Part shown: positions 18,185-25,896 of the stretch, piece after piece | Numbering within the stretch: position 1 is the stretch's first letter | How the letters are laid out: each line of letters begins with the position of its first letter | Source: CAYSSJ01 sp964433675 | GTDB lineage: Bacteria > Cloacimonadota > Cloacimonadia > Cloacimonadales > TCS61 | Direction of reading: 5' to 3' | Length of the DNA: 62,264 bases | Assembly: GCA_964433675.1 (NCBI GenBank) | Contig: CAYSSJ010000015.1 | Coordinates: 1 to 62,264 of the forward strand | Program-made: the position numbers and the translations under genes | Notes under the pieces: model-generated | Seen by the model: the letters and a program-made list of their open reading frames with translations, nothing else | Told to the model about the DNA's origin: nothing | The model's database searches: none

Positions 18185-19042
18185 TTATATCAAATTGACG
18201 ATATTGGCATCGGAGGAGAACAGCGCTTCTATATTCGATTTCTTACAACTCATCACAACCGTTACGCCGGGTCCGTGCCCGGATTTGATGCAGTTACTAT
18301 GCACGATTACACCGATAGATACTGCCCCTTTGAGATACTGTCTGCCATGGGTATTATCGCAATCTTGCAGCAGTACGAAATCGCCAAAGCGAAGCTTATC
18401 TATGTTGTATTTTTTGTTAGCTTTCTCATCACCCGTCATAATATCATAATCGCCGCTATGAGCGGTTGCAGTACCCAGTCCGGAGCCCATCAGATGAGCG
18501 GGAATCTGTGTAACGACCGCAAATTCTAGCTTTCCAGCAGAATTGATCTCCAATTTTAATTTATCAAACAGATTGGGATCAATATTCATGACGACTATAT
18601 AATCATGATCGCGAATAGCCAGTCCCTGTCCATAAGCCTTTAACAATATCTGATCGCCGATATTCAGTTTGTCTAATGTTTTTTTGGGGAAATCTATCAA
18701 TACATGGTCTATTCCGCCATGTTTGCCGGTTACATAACCTTTATCACCTTTTGCGTCACCGCTTTTTACGATGGCTTCGTTACCGATACAGGCGAACAAA
18801 TTAAGTGCATTGTTTTCTTCTTTGTCTGGATTTTTGATGCTAACTCCCGGCTCGATATGATCTCCTACCCATCTCATACATTGATCGCCTACTTTTACAT
18901 TGTAAGATATCCCGCCGGTAGCCGGCAAAACTTGAGCTTGTCCTTGTTGATCTACTCTAAACGGCGATCTAACTATAGGGCTGTGTACTTGTCCCATAAC
19001 AGACTGCATTACCAGATAATCCGCATTGGTTTTTAGTTTCAT
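18185..19042 (-). CDS. DUF4438-family protein
   Basis: The 285-residue cytoplasmic protein matches the DUF4438 family (type member TM1086 of Thermotoga). Recognisable blocks are SPFRVDQQG, GGISYNVKVGDQCMRWVGDH, EPGVS, GDAKGDKGYVTGKHGG, MGSGLGTATAHSGDYDIM, GDFVLLQDCDN and GAVSIGVIVHSNC. GPGVTV lies near the end. There is no signal peptide. Its catalytic role is, as far as I know, unassigned. The conserved His, Asp and Cys in the last third look like an active or metal site. It is preceded by a hairpin and its own RBS (AAAGGAGAG), so it may be expressed partly by read-through from the gene before it. Confidence 0.85.
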   Translation of the reverse strand: MKLKTNADYLVMQSVMGQVHSPIVRSPFRVDQQGQAQVLPATGGISYNVKVGDQCMRWVGDHIEPGVSIKNPDKEENNALNLFACIGNEAIVKSGDAKGDKGYVTGKHGGIDHVLIDFPKKTLDKLNIGDQILLKAYGQGLAIRDHDYIVVMNIDPNLFDKLKLEINSAGKLEFAVVTQIPAHLMGSGLGTATAHSGDYDIMTGDEKANKKYNIDKLRFGDFVLLQDCDNTHGRQYLKGAVSIGVIVHSNCIKSGHGPGVTVVMSCKKSNIEALFSSDANIVNLI

Positions 19043-19065
19043 CTTTTCTCTCCTTTCATAATAAA

Positions 19066-19096
19066 GTCGTATGAGAAGCTAAGCTCCCCATACGAC
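19066..19096 (-). terminator. Hairpin after sorting-tail gene
   Basis: GTCGTATG (19066-19073) pairs with CATACGAC (19089-19096); an inner AGCTTAGCT can extend the structure. The minus-strand tail is only TTTATT, and a longer T run lies on the plus side. It therefore may attenuate rather than fully stop transcription into the DUF4438 gene. Confidence 0.5.
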
Positions 19097-19128
19097 CAGA
19101 GTTTTTTTGGTTACTTTTTTTTCAAGGA

Positions 19129-20859
19129 TTATTTCACTAACATCATTTTGTCCGCTTCACTGACATATTCATCAGTTTTTAAACGGAAGAGATAGACACC
19201 CGATGATACAGACTTATCATTATTATCTTTACCATCCCAAACGACAGAACCTACTTGTTCACCCGTAGTAATATAAGGTTGTAGTTCTCTAACTTTTCTA
19301 CCTTTGAGATTGAAGATTTCTACTCTCGGGTTTGTGAATTCATTTGGCAGCTCGAAATAGATGGTAGTGTCGGGATTGAACGGATTGGGATAGTTCGAGA
19401 TGGAGTAATTTGAGACAGACACCTCAGTTTCATCAGCTTCTACTACTGTGTATTCAAATTCGATTGTGGCCATAACCGAGCTACCCAAATTGTAAACTGC
19501 CACCACTCCGGCTTCGTAAGTTTCACCATCGATCAAATCAGTTAATAGGTATCCCGTCTCTTCGGTTGTGCCGAGGAAGATACTATCCAGATAGACATCG
19601 TGTTCTATCAATTCAGAAGGGGGTTCATAATTCGGTTCGTCCCAACTAAAGAAAGCAAAATCATCGAAAGATTCTACATTCAGATTGACCGGTGGTGGAA
19701 TATAAGGTGGGAGATAAGAAAGTATGAAATCTACATCGGTAGTAGTTTGACTTTGTAGCACTTCTACATTTTCGATGGTTTCAGATATGTAGTTATCCAG
19801 TGAAGCTGTGACATCATAGGTACCCGTTACAATCTCGATATTATAATCCCCTGAGGTATTTGGATTAACAGTTGCACCACCTGCTGTTATTTCCACAGCA
19901 ATAATATCACCGCCTCCTCCATCGAGAGTTACATTACCTTCTATAAAACCATACGCGACAATAGGAATATACCAGACACTTTCATTTTGTATCATTCCCA
20001 AAAATCCCCACCAGCCTGAAACATAAAGATTTGTAATATCCAGCCCTCCTGCTACTCCAACAGGGGGAGGAGGAGGATGAAACGGCCAAGAAGAAATAAT
20101 ATCAAATCTATTCAACTCCTCACCAGTTGTCATATCGATCTGGACGAGATCATTCATATTTTCAGCGTCTGCTGTATAAGCCCAGAGATATGGTTCACCA
20201 TCAGATATGTTTTCCCAACACAGACCGGAGATACTGTTTACCGTAATTGGTAATGTTTCTATAGTATTACCGCTCCTATCGACCATTACAAGAGTGTCGG
20301 GACTCCAACCGTCACCGACCCAAAATCCATCATTTTCTCTATCATGAGCTATGGAGCGGATATTGGATACCGTAGTTGTAATAGAACTTATCAATGTCTC
20401 ATTTGCCAAATCCATCTCGAATATAGTAGAACTATTATCCGAACCATAAAAGTATTCTCCATCATAAATCATATCACGCAAATGGCTGACTCCAGTTATG
20501 GTAAATTCACCAATATAATTTCCATCGAAATCATAGCGATAAAATTCAACAGAATTCCATCGTGCGGTGTAGACATAATTACCATCCGTTCCAACGGAGT
20601 ATTCACCTTGCTGATTATAAGGCGGCCAACACAACCACCCAGAAACATAAGGCGGCCAACACAACCACTCATAAAATCTATCATGTTCATCGCTTTGAAA
20701 ATCTAATACCTCAAATGAGGAATTCAAATCTTTATGACAATCTTGTAAATGCTGGAGCGCAATGTCGACTTTCATATCTTTAGGGTTAATATCAATGGCT
20801 GTTGATGATAAGATGACAAACATCAATAAAGAAGTTGTTAGTATCATTATTATTTTCAT
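19129..20859 (-). CDS. Large secreted protein with sorting tail
   Basis: ATG 20859 has a GGAGG site and starts a signal peptide (MKIIMILTTSLLMFVILSSTA). From the N-terminus the protein (576 residues) shows two copies of WLCWPPY, ten residues apart. A propeller-like region follows (YDFDGNYIGEFTITGVSHLRDM and similar, about 75-300), then a carboxypeptidase-regulatory-like beta domain (IEGNVTLDGGGGDIIAVEI), an FN3-like domain (PPVNLNVESFDDFAFFSWDEP) and the sorting tail (NYPNPFNPDTTIYFELP, IFNLKGRKVREL, VWDGKDNNDKSVSSGVYLFRLKT, KMMLVK). The beta domain, FN3 and tail order is the same as in the 21781 protein, so these two share a common C-terminal module with different N-terminal halves. Confidence 0.87.
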   Translation of the reverse strand: MKIIMILTTSLLMFVILSSTAIDINPKDMKVDIALQHLQDCHKDLNSSFEVLDFQSDEHDRFYEWLCWPPYVSGWLCWPPYNQQGEYSVGTDGNYVYTARWNSVEFYRYDFDGNYIGEFTITGVSHLRDMIYDGEYFYGSDNSSTIFEMDLANETLISSITTTVSNIRSIAHDRENDGFWVGDGWSPDTLVMVDRSGNTIETLPITVNSISGLCWENISDGEPYLWAYTADAENMNDLVQIDMTTGEELNRFDIISSWPFHPPPPPVGVAGGLDITNLYVSGWWGFLGMIQNESVWYIPIVAYGFIEGNVTLDGGGGDIIAVEITAGGATVNPNTSGDYNIEIVTGTYDVTASLDNYISETIENVEVLQSQTTTDVDFILSYLPPYIPPPVNLNVESFDDFAFFSWDEPNYEPPSELIEHDVYLDSIFLGTTEETGYLLTDLIDGETYEAGVVAVYNLGSSVMATIEFEYTVVEADETEVSVSNYSISNYPNPFNPDTTIYFELPNEFTNPRVEIFNLKGRKVRELQPYITTGEQVGSVVWDGKDNNDKSVSSGVYLFRLKTDEYVSEADKMMLVK

Positions 20860-20894
20860 AGAATTTCCTCCCTGTTTATTTCTTCTTTGCATTT

Positions 20895-21092
20895 TCACTC
20901 TTTCCATATACTATGATATGTTCCGATAATAACGGAGTCATTTTGTATCCTTCCGGGTATAATAGCATCATCTGGTACTTGAGTTAAATCAATATCCGGT
21001 CTTTCTCCTCTTTGTACCTCTGATGCTACTGATAGACGGGCTAACGGGAAAATAAATGATATTATCATCATTATTATAATAAATGACTTCAT
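20895..21092 (-). CDS. Small secreted protein
   Basis: The 65-residue product starts at ATG 21092 with GGAGG at the right distance, and has a clear signal peptide (FIIIMMIISFIFPLARLSVASE). The predicted mature peptide is only about 40 residues, acidic, with PDIDLTQVPDDAIIPGRI and a SIWKE end. It has no cysteine and no membrane segment after the signal. It lies 35 bases before the large sorting-tail gene, in the same direction, so the two are probably co-transcribed. The function is unknown; a partner or propeptide-like role for the following protein is a guess. Confidence 0.6.
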   Translation of the reverse strand: MKSFIIIMMIISFIFPLARLSVASEVQRGERPDIDLTQVPDDAIIPGRIQNDSVIIGTYHSIWKE

Positions 21093-21232
21093 GTTTCCTC
21101 CAATTTAGCATAAGTAAAAAAAATAACTGTTCCTTTTAATTATCTCCTCTATATTAATTTATTTATATATTAACTCACTTATTTTGCCGGCTATATAAAG
21201 ATCGATTATATTTTTCTATTTATATTTCCATA

Positions 21233-21484
21233 TTAACTTTGCCATAATTTTGATGCCAATTCCCCATGTAATTCATACATGAGGTGAATTGTATAATAAA
21301 CTTGTTCTTGCAACAGATCATTATTTGCTCCCGATTGAAATGACGATTGGTCTCCGGAGCATAACATAAATCTATATAATCTATTGATAAATAACAATAT
21401 AACTGGGGGGGGGGGTAGTGTATCAAGACGTATTTTGCCTATCCTGTTCAGGTAAATAAAAACTTTTTCTGCAAATTTCTTCAT
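21233..21484 (-). CDS. Small ORF with an 11-base homopolymer (possible phase-variable gene)
   Basis: ATG 21484 has a GGGAGGG site four bases upstream, as good as its neighbours. The first 22 codons read MKKFAEKVFIYLNRIGKIRL and DT, then come CTA and a run of exactly 11 C (plus strand G at 21405-21415). With 11 C the frame ends at 21233 after 83 codons (tail ELHGELASKLWQS). With 10 C it shifts into a frame ending at 21220 (tail NWHQNYGKVNMEI). With 12 C it stops after a few codons. No similarity is recognised and the N-terminus is not a signal peptide. It may be a real slippage-controlled gene or a decaying one; an assembly error in the run is also possible. Confidence 0.4.
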   Translation of the reverse strand: MKKFAEKVFIYLNRIGKIRLDTLPPPPVILLFINRLYRFMLCSGDQSSFQSGANNDLLQEQVYYTIHLMYELHGELASKLWQS

Positions 21485-21578
21485 ATTCCCTCCCGGTCAA
21501 ACCGGAGCCGGTGAAGCAATTGCTCTCATAAGTTCTTCATTCATCGTTCGACCGATCACCGGTCCAACAGCAATGTAA

Positions 21579-21606
21579 ATATTATTATTGCACTTTTCTT
21601 TGTCAA
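21579..21606 (-). promoter_or_regulatory. Sigma-70-like promoter ahead of small ORFs
   Basis: Minus strand TTGACA (21606-21601), a 16-base spacer, and TAATAT (21584-21579). A start of transcription near 21572 would give a leader of about 90 bases to the ORF at 21484 and could also serve the small secreted gene and the sorting-tail gene beyond it. Confidence 0.5.
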
Positions 21607-21705
21607 ATACTTTTTCCCCTTGTAGGAGCAATTTAGAAATTTCATATTACCCTATTTTGCGTTGGCAGTTTTTTATCGAAAGACAGGAATAAAGTTGAGT
21701 AATAA

Positions 21706-21733
21706 AAAAGGGCTGCGATCTTGCAGCCCTTTT
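21706..21733 (-). terminator. Strong intrinsic terminator
   Basis: AAAAGGGCTGC (21706-21716) and GCAGCCCTTTT (21723-21733) form a perfect 11-base-pair stem with a six-base loop GATCTT, followed on the minus strand by TTTTTTATT. It ends the 21781 gene and isolates the promoter at 21579-21606 from it. Confidence 0.92.
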
Positions 21734-21780
21734 GATATCTACGTATCAATTTTGCTTATTTACCATAGTGCCAAATGTCA

Positions 21781-23565
21781 CTATTTCAAAAGCATCATCT
21801 TGCGGGTTTCAGAAGTGCCGGTTGTAGTGAGGCGATAGAAATAGATTCCTGATGTCACTTCTTCGCCATGATTATCTCTACCGTTCCAAGTCACATGATG
21901 AGTACCGGCTGTTTTGTGTTCATAGACGAGGTTACGAACCACTTGTCCCCGCATATTGAAGATATCGATTTTTACATGATCTGCCTCTGCAAGGCTGAAT
22001 TTTATCGTAGTGTCGGGATTGAACGGGTTGGGATAGTTACCCAAAATTGCAGTTTTACCTACTAATAGATCATCATCTGCATCAGTGCCGGTATAGACAA
22101 AGGTAATGGTTACAATCTCAGACTCACATTCATCGTATTCCGTAGAAACTCCGGCCGTATATTCTTCACCGTTGATCATCTCTTCGACAGGAAGCTGGGT
22201 ATACATTTCTTCTGTAGAGACTAGAAATTCACCTTCAAAGTAGATATTGAAATGTACGATTTCTAAAGAAGAATCGGGATCTTCCCAATAGAGAAGCCAG
22301 TCTTCATCATCGACTTCGAGATTCTGTGGTGGAGCACAAATGTTGTATAGTAAGGTAATATCAACTGTAGTAGCTGCTCCGGATAAGATTTCTATATCAG
22401 AGATTGTCACACTATCATAAGGTTCGAGCTCTGCTGTGAGTTCATAGATACCCGGCATCAGCTCCAGTTCGTAGAATCCGTTTTCGTTCGGATTGGTTAC
22501 CATATCTCCCACGCTGATTGTAACATCTTCCACATTGCCATCTCCGGCGTCCAGAGTTACGGTTCCATTCAAAGTGCCCGCTTCCATACCACCACTGGTA
22601 GTGTATAGAGAGAGATCGTTTTCGGCAGCAGCTCTTCCAACCATTTCATCGACAAAATGGATAGAGTAAATAGGGGAGTACACATCCGTATTTTGAGTAG
22701 ACCAGGTAAGCCCACCGTCAGTAGTCATCGAAATAAATCCACCATCACCACTGACCCAACCGTGCATATCTGAGATAAAGTAAACATCAAATAAATCCGG
22801 TGCTCCGGGAACTACTACCTGAGTCCAAGTGTCTCCACCGTCATTGGAACGTACAAAAGCTCCATTTTGTCCGGCTGCATAACCGTAAGTTTCTGAAGGG
22901 AAATGGATAGCATAGAGAGAATTAGATGTCCAATAAATCGTATCCCAATTGCTGCCGCCATCAGTTGTACGAGCTATAGCACCGTCTCCTTGCCAAACTC
23001 CGGCAGCTGTAATCCAATTGTCAGCATCGATATATTCGATACCATAAAGTGTACCTTCGTGGAAGTTTCCGGGAGTTTGCTCCAAATAAAAAGTTATACT
23101 ATTCATTGTATCCCAACCATCAGTCGTATATGTTATCAATGGTGCCATAATGGTATTCTTTCCAGCTACGAAGGCGATGTTTTCATCTACCATTTTGGTG
23201 GCAAAAAAATCCAGCATCCAACCATCCTGGATAACATCCCAGTTTTCGCCACCATCTGTGGTATGAACGATAGCTCCACTATAACCGGTAGCTGTACCGT
23301 TGTTTTCGTCGGCAAACGATACTGACCATAACTGAGCATTTACTCCGGAATTTTGACTTACCCAAGTTTCTCCGGCATCTTCCGTATAAACTACGTATCC
23401 GTTTGTACCTACCATCCAACTAACTGAATCGCTGGCTGAATAAACTCCCATATAATCTTGCCCAAGTCCTGTATTTTGGGTTATCCAACCTGGTTCACGC
23501 ATCTGTGCTTGTAGCATCAATGGTAACATGATAATTACCAAAACAATCAAAGTAACCTGTCTCAT
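21781..23565 (-). CDS. Secreted YCF48-like propeller protein with sorting tail
   Basis: ATG 23565 follows GAGGAGG and starts a signal peptide (MRQVTLIVLVIIMLPLMLQAQ). About 300 residues form a beta-propeller of the YCF48/sortilin-like type, seen as repeated TTDGGxxW turns (TEDAGETWVSQ, TTDGGENWDVI, TTDGGSNWDTI, SNDGGDTWTQV, TTDGGLTWSTQ), each with a G-W or G-Y-A blade motif before it. Then follow a regulatory-like beta domain (LNGTVTLDAGDGNVEDV), an FN3-like domain and a sorting tail (NYPNPFNPDTTIKFSLAEADHVKIDIF, WNGRDNHGEEVTSGIYFYRL, RKMMLLK). The protein is probably surface-exposed. Its C-terminal half is paralogous to the 19129 protein. Confidence 0.9.
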   Translation of the reverse strand: MRQVTLIVLVIIMLPLMLQAQMREPGWITQNTGLGQDYMGVYSASDSVSWMVGTNGYVVYTEDAGETWVSQNSGVNAQLWSVSFADENNGTATGYSGAIVHTTDGGENWDVIQDGWMLDFFATKMVDENIAFVAGKNTIMAPLITYTTDGWDTMNSITFYLEQTPGNFHEGTLYGIEYIDADNWITAAGVWQGDGAIARTTDGGSNWDTIYWTSNSLYAIHFPSETYGYAAGQNGAFVRSNDGGDTWTQVVVPGAPDLFDVYFISDMHGWVSGDGGFISMTTDGGLTWSTQNTDVYSPIYSIHFVDEMVGRAAAENDLSLYTTSGGMEAGTLNGTVTLDAGDGNVEDVTISVGDMVTNPNENGFYELELMPGIYELTAELEPYDSVTISDIEILSGAATTVDITLLYNICAPPQNLEVDDEDWLLYWEDPDSSLEIVHFNIYFEGEFLVSTEEMYTQLPVEEMINGEEYTAGVSTEYDECESEIVTITFVYTGTDADDDLLVGKTAILGNYPNPFNPDTTIKFSLAEADHVKIDIFNMRGQVVRNLVYEHKTAGTHHVTWNGRDNHGEEVTSGIYFYRLTTTGTSETRKMMLLK

Positions 23566-23725
23566 CTTTTCCTCCTCTAAACAATTATTCTTATTCATAA
23601 TATAAAGCATTTTTTATTCCATAAAAAAATGTTTTGATTTGAATTATTATATCTCTAAAGTTGATAAAGAATTAGAGTTTATTCGAAATCATTAGGACCA
23701 TTATTTCAGTCCGGACAGTTTATCT

Positions 23726-23775
23726 ATAATGAACAATTCATTTCGAATATGCCATTCATATTGTTCATTATGAAC
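23726..23775. repeat. Inverted-repeat cluster, possible operator
   Basis: ATAATGAACAAT (23726-23737) and ATTGTTCATTAT (23760-23771) are a perfect 12-base inverted repeat with a 22-base gap. Inside the same stretch are two smaller near-palindromes, AATGAA-CAA-TTCATT and GTTCATTATGAAC. The TGAAC/GTTCA half-site thus recurs. This could be a dimeric regulator site or a hairpin. Confidence 0.4.
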
Positions 23776-23857
23776 GTGTGTATTCGTCTCTTTGTTAAAA
23801 AGAGTTTTAGTTAGATCGGAAAATAGGGGAGAGTGAGGTTCTACACACAAATTATGC

Positions 23858-23886
23858 TTGACCTCATAAAGGTAGTTTTCTTTATT
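23858..23886 (+). promoter_or_regulatory. Possible nadE promoter
   Basis: TTGACC (23858-23863), a 17-base spacer, and TTTATT (23881-23886) lie 26 bases before ATG 23912. The -35 is close to consensus and the -10 is weak. A start near 23893 would give a very short leader that still includes the GAGGTG ribosome site. Confidence 0.35.
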
Positions 23887-23911
23887 GTTTGCATATAAAT
23901 GAGGTGAGCTA

Positions 23912-24688
23912 ATGAAAAACAGAGATTGGCAGAAGGAGATAAAGCGGATAACCGATTTCATCCGCCGGCAGGTAAGCCAGGCAGGATTTTCCAATGTGGT
24001 AGTCGGACTATCCGGCGGGTTAGATTCGTCTGTCACAGCAGCTTTGGCAGTACGCGCCTTGGATGCTGAACATGTCTATGCTCTCATTCTACCTTATAAA
24101 ACCAGTGCACCTCAGAATGTAGCAGATGCCGAACAATTGGCAGATGAACTGAAGATTAACAAGCGAACGATCGACATATCACCTATGGTAGATGCATATT
24201 TCGATAATTACGAGCCGGAAGCAGATATACTGCGCCGAGGTAATAGAATGGCACGTGAGCGTATGTGTATATTGTACGATCATTCGGCGAAATACAAAGC
24301 TCTGGTTATCGGAACCGGCAATCGTTCTGAGCTACTGGCTGGTTATTGTACCCAATACGGTGATAGCGCATGTGCGTTTGAGCCGATCGGTCATTTGTAC
24401 AAAACCGAAATCAAAGAACTTGCCAAGTATATAGACCTACCTGAACATATTATACATAAAGTGCCGAGTGCCGACTTGTGGATAGATCAAACCGATGAGG
24501 GAGAGCTGGGCTTATCTTATGAAGAGTTAGATAATATCTATTACCAATATTTTGAGCTTGGTAAACAGAACTCTCAAATCGAGGGAGTCTCTGAGGAAAA
24601 GATAAAACGGGCACTCGATCTATACGAGGGATCTTTTTTCAAGAGAAATTTACCGCCTATATTACCAATTAATGACAACAAGGAGTAA
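23912..24688 (+). CDS. nadE: NH3-dependent NAD+ synthetase
   Basis: NadE adenylates nicotinic acid adenine dinucleotide and amidates it to NAD+. The 258-residue protein has the P-loop pyrophosphatase motif SGGLDSS (34-40), the conserved GTGNRSELLAGYCTQYGDSAC segment (split here by position, about 132-153), IGHLYKTEI, and PSADLW..QTDEGELG in the C-terminal part. There is no N-terminal glutaminase domain, so ammonia is the nitrogen donor. GAGGTG precedes ATG 23912. It starts the long plus-strand gene run up to 41330. Confidence 0.95.
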   Translation: MKNRDWQKEIKRITDFIRRQVSQAGFSNVVVGLSGGLDSSVTAALAVRALDAEHVYALILPYKTSAPQNVADAEQLADELKINKRTIDISPMVDAYFDNYEPEADILRRGNRMARERMCILYDHSAKYKALVIGTGNRSELLAGYCTQYGDSACAFEPIGHLYKTEIKELAKYIDLPEHIIHKVPSADLWIDQTDEGELGLSYEELDNIYYQYFELGKQNSQIEGVSEEKIKRALDLYEGSFFKRNLPPILPINDNKE

Positions 24689-24691
24689 TAA

Positions 24692-25894
24692 ATGCCTATT
24701 CTAAAGAAAATGCGCTGTCAGAAATGTAAGAATTACCGTGCTACCAGATTTTGCATTAGATTAGCCAAAAATATCTGTTGGCACGATTGCAATATACTCA
24801 GGGTAGATCAGAAATGTCCCCAATCATGCCAATATGCTATTGTGGAGAGCGACCAGTTTCTAAAAAAAGCAAAAGCTGACTCTCAAGCTGAATACGAAGA
24901 TCTGCTCAAACGCCAAATTGATGATTGGATAAATAGACCGCAAAAGATCTTTGACGACCAAATTCCGGCTAAAATGATCGAAACAAGCGCAGGTAAGGAA
25001 GAACTAACCGATTTCTTTAACTCTTTCAAAGTATCTTATCCACCTATGTTATCATATTTGAAATCAAGGCTTTCGCTGCCCAGACTTAAAGTAGAATCTC
25101 ATGTAGATTCATTTGAAAAAGTGGCTATAGATTATCTCGATCATATCATAGCTTACGACTGGGAGGATACCATACCGCTTATGTATAGAGCGGAGCGTTA
25201 TGAATCTGAAGAGTTGCGAGCTAATTATCTGAGCAGGTTAAAAAAGAACAAATTCATAAACAAGATCAAGAGCCATGAGCTTATTGCTTCAGCATTGTCC
25301 GAAGATAAGAGCTTGGCTTTGGTTTTTTTCGAGATAAATTCTAAACATGATTTTACCATAGCACTCAAGCGCACCGATACCGGCTGGTTTGTCATCGGTA
25401 AGTTAGCCGGCAGACCGGAATTATTTAACGAAGAAGTGAACGCTATGAAGCAGGTTGCCGTTTTATTGTCCAAAAATGAACTGGAAAATGCCCGCATGCT
25501 TATGGAAAAATATGACAAAACCTATTTTGATTCGGCTGATCTAAATTACTACTGGGGGCTATATTATGTATTCAACAATGATATTAAGACAGCCAAGAGA
25601 TTTATGCTCAATGCTTTTGAGATAGATCCCGGTTTTGTAGAAGCCAGATATAATTATGGCTATCTTTTTCATGGTGAGGGAGATCTGGACAAAGCGAAAG
25701 AGATTTACACAGAGATTCTGAAAACAGCTCCAAACGAACCTAAGACGCTGAACAACTTAAGCGCTATCTACATGGAAGAGGGTAAGTTCGATGAAGCAGC
25801 GGAGCTTTTGAAACGCTGTCTGGAAATTGATGATTCATTTGAGATGGCGAAGCAGAATCTCGAATTGATAAACAAAACCAAAGAACAGGAGTAG
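24692..25894 (+). CDS. Cys-rich N-terminus plus TPR protein, unknown function
   Basis: The 400-residue protein begins with seven cysteines within 46 residues (Cys9, 12, 21, 29, 33, 42 and 46), a pattern that suggests a zinc-binding module. A middle region of about 200 residues has an SRLSLPRL segment, a helical part, and an NTF2/SEC-C-associated-like strand region (LALVFFEINSKHDFTIALK). Three or four TPR units close the protein (ADLNYYWGLYYVFNNDIKTAKRF, VEARYNYGYLFHGEGDLDKAKEIY, PKTLNNLSAIYMEEGKFDEAAELL). It is cytoplasmic, with no signal or TM. It lies three bases after nadE and two bases before metG. I cannot assign a role; protein or RNA binding is likely. Confidence 0.75.
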   Translation: MPILKKMRCQKCKNYRATRFCIRLAKNICWHDCNILRVDQKCPQSCQYAIVESDQFLKKAKADSQAEYEDLLKRQIDDWINRPQKIFDDQIPAKMIETSAGKEELTDFFNSFKVSYPPMLSYLKSRLSLPRLKVESHVDSFEKVAIDYLDHIIAYDWEDTIPLMYRAERYESEELRANYLSRLKKNKFINKIKSHELIASALSEDKSLALVFFEINSKHDFTIALKRTDTGWFVIGKLAGRPELFNEEVNAMKQVAVLLSKNELENARMLMEKYDKTYFDSADLNYYWGLYYVFNNDIKTAKRFMLNAFEIDPGFVEARYNYGYLFHGEGDLDKAKEIYTEILKTAPNEPKTLNNLSAIYMEEGKFDEAAELLKRCLEIDDSFEMAKQNLELINKTKEQE

Positions 25895-25896
25895 TT

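Larger units (their letters stand above)
21093..21780. other. 690-base region with promoter and small ORFs, no clear large gene
   Basis: No normal-size gene fits here. On the minus strand a good promoter (21579-21606) is followed by a 15-codon frame (ATG 21544 to stop 21497, ending AIASPAPV) and then by an ORF at 21484 containing an 11-base C run. Another minus frame of 29 codons (21645-21556, MKFLNCSYKGKK to LLLDR) overlaps the promoter and has a hydrophobic stretch; it is probably not both coding and promoter. The part 21093-21232 is very AT-rich with no feature I can support. Confidence 0.5.
23566..23911. other. Divergent intergenic region
   Basis: These 346 bases separate the divergent sorting-tail gene and nadE. 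They hold an inverted-repeat cluster (23726-23775) and a possible nadE promoter (23858-23886). A minus-strand frame ending at 23701 runs through part of it, but it mostly lies opposite nadE and has no start signal, so I do not call it a gene. Confidence 0.6.

Noticed and set aside
21556..21645. Minus-strand 29-codon frame with a hydrophobic end
   Set aside because: It overlaps the likely promoter at 21579-21606 and its ribosome site is weak; left as part of the region note.
23701..24036. Minus-strand frame of 111 codons before and opposite nadE
   Set aside because: More than a third lies opposite the conserved nadE start, there is no ribosome site, and no known family is recognisable.
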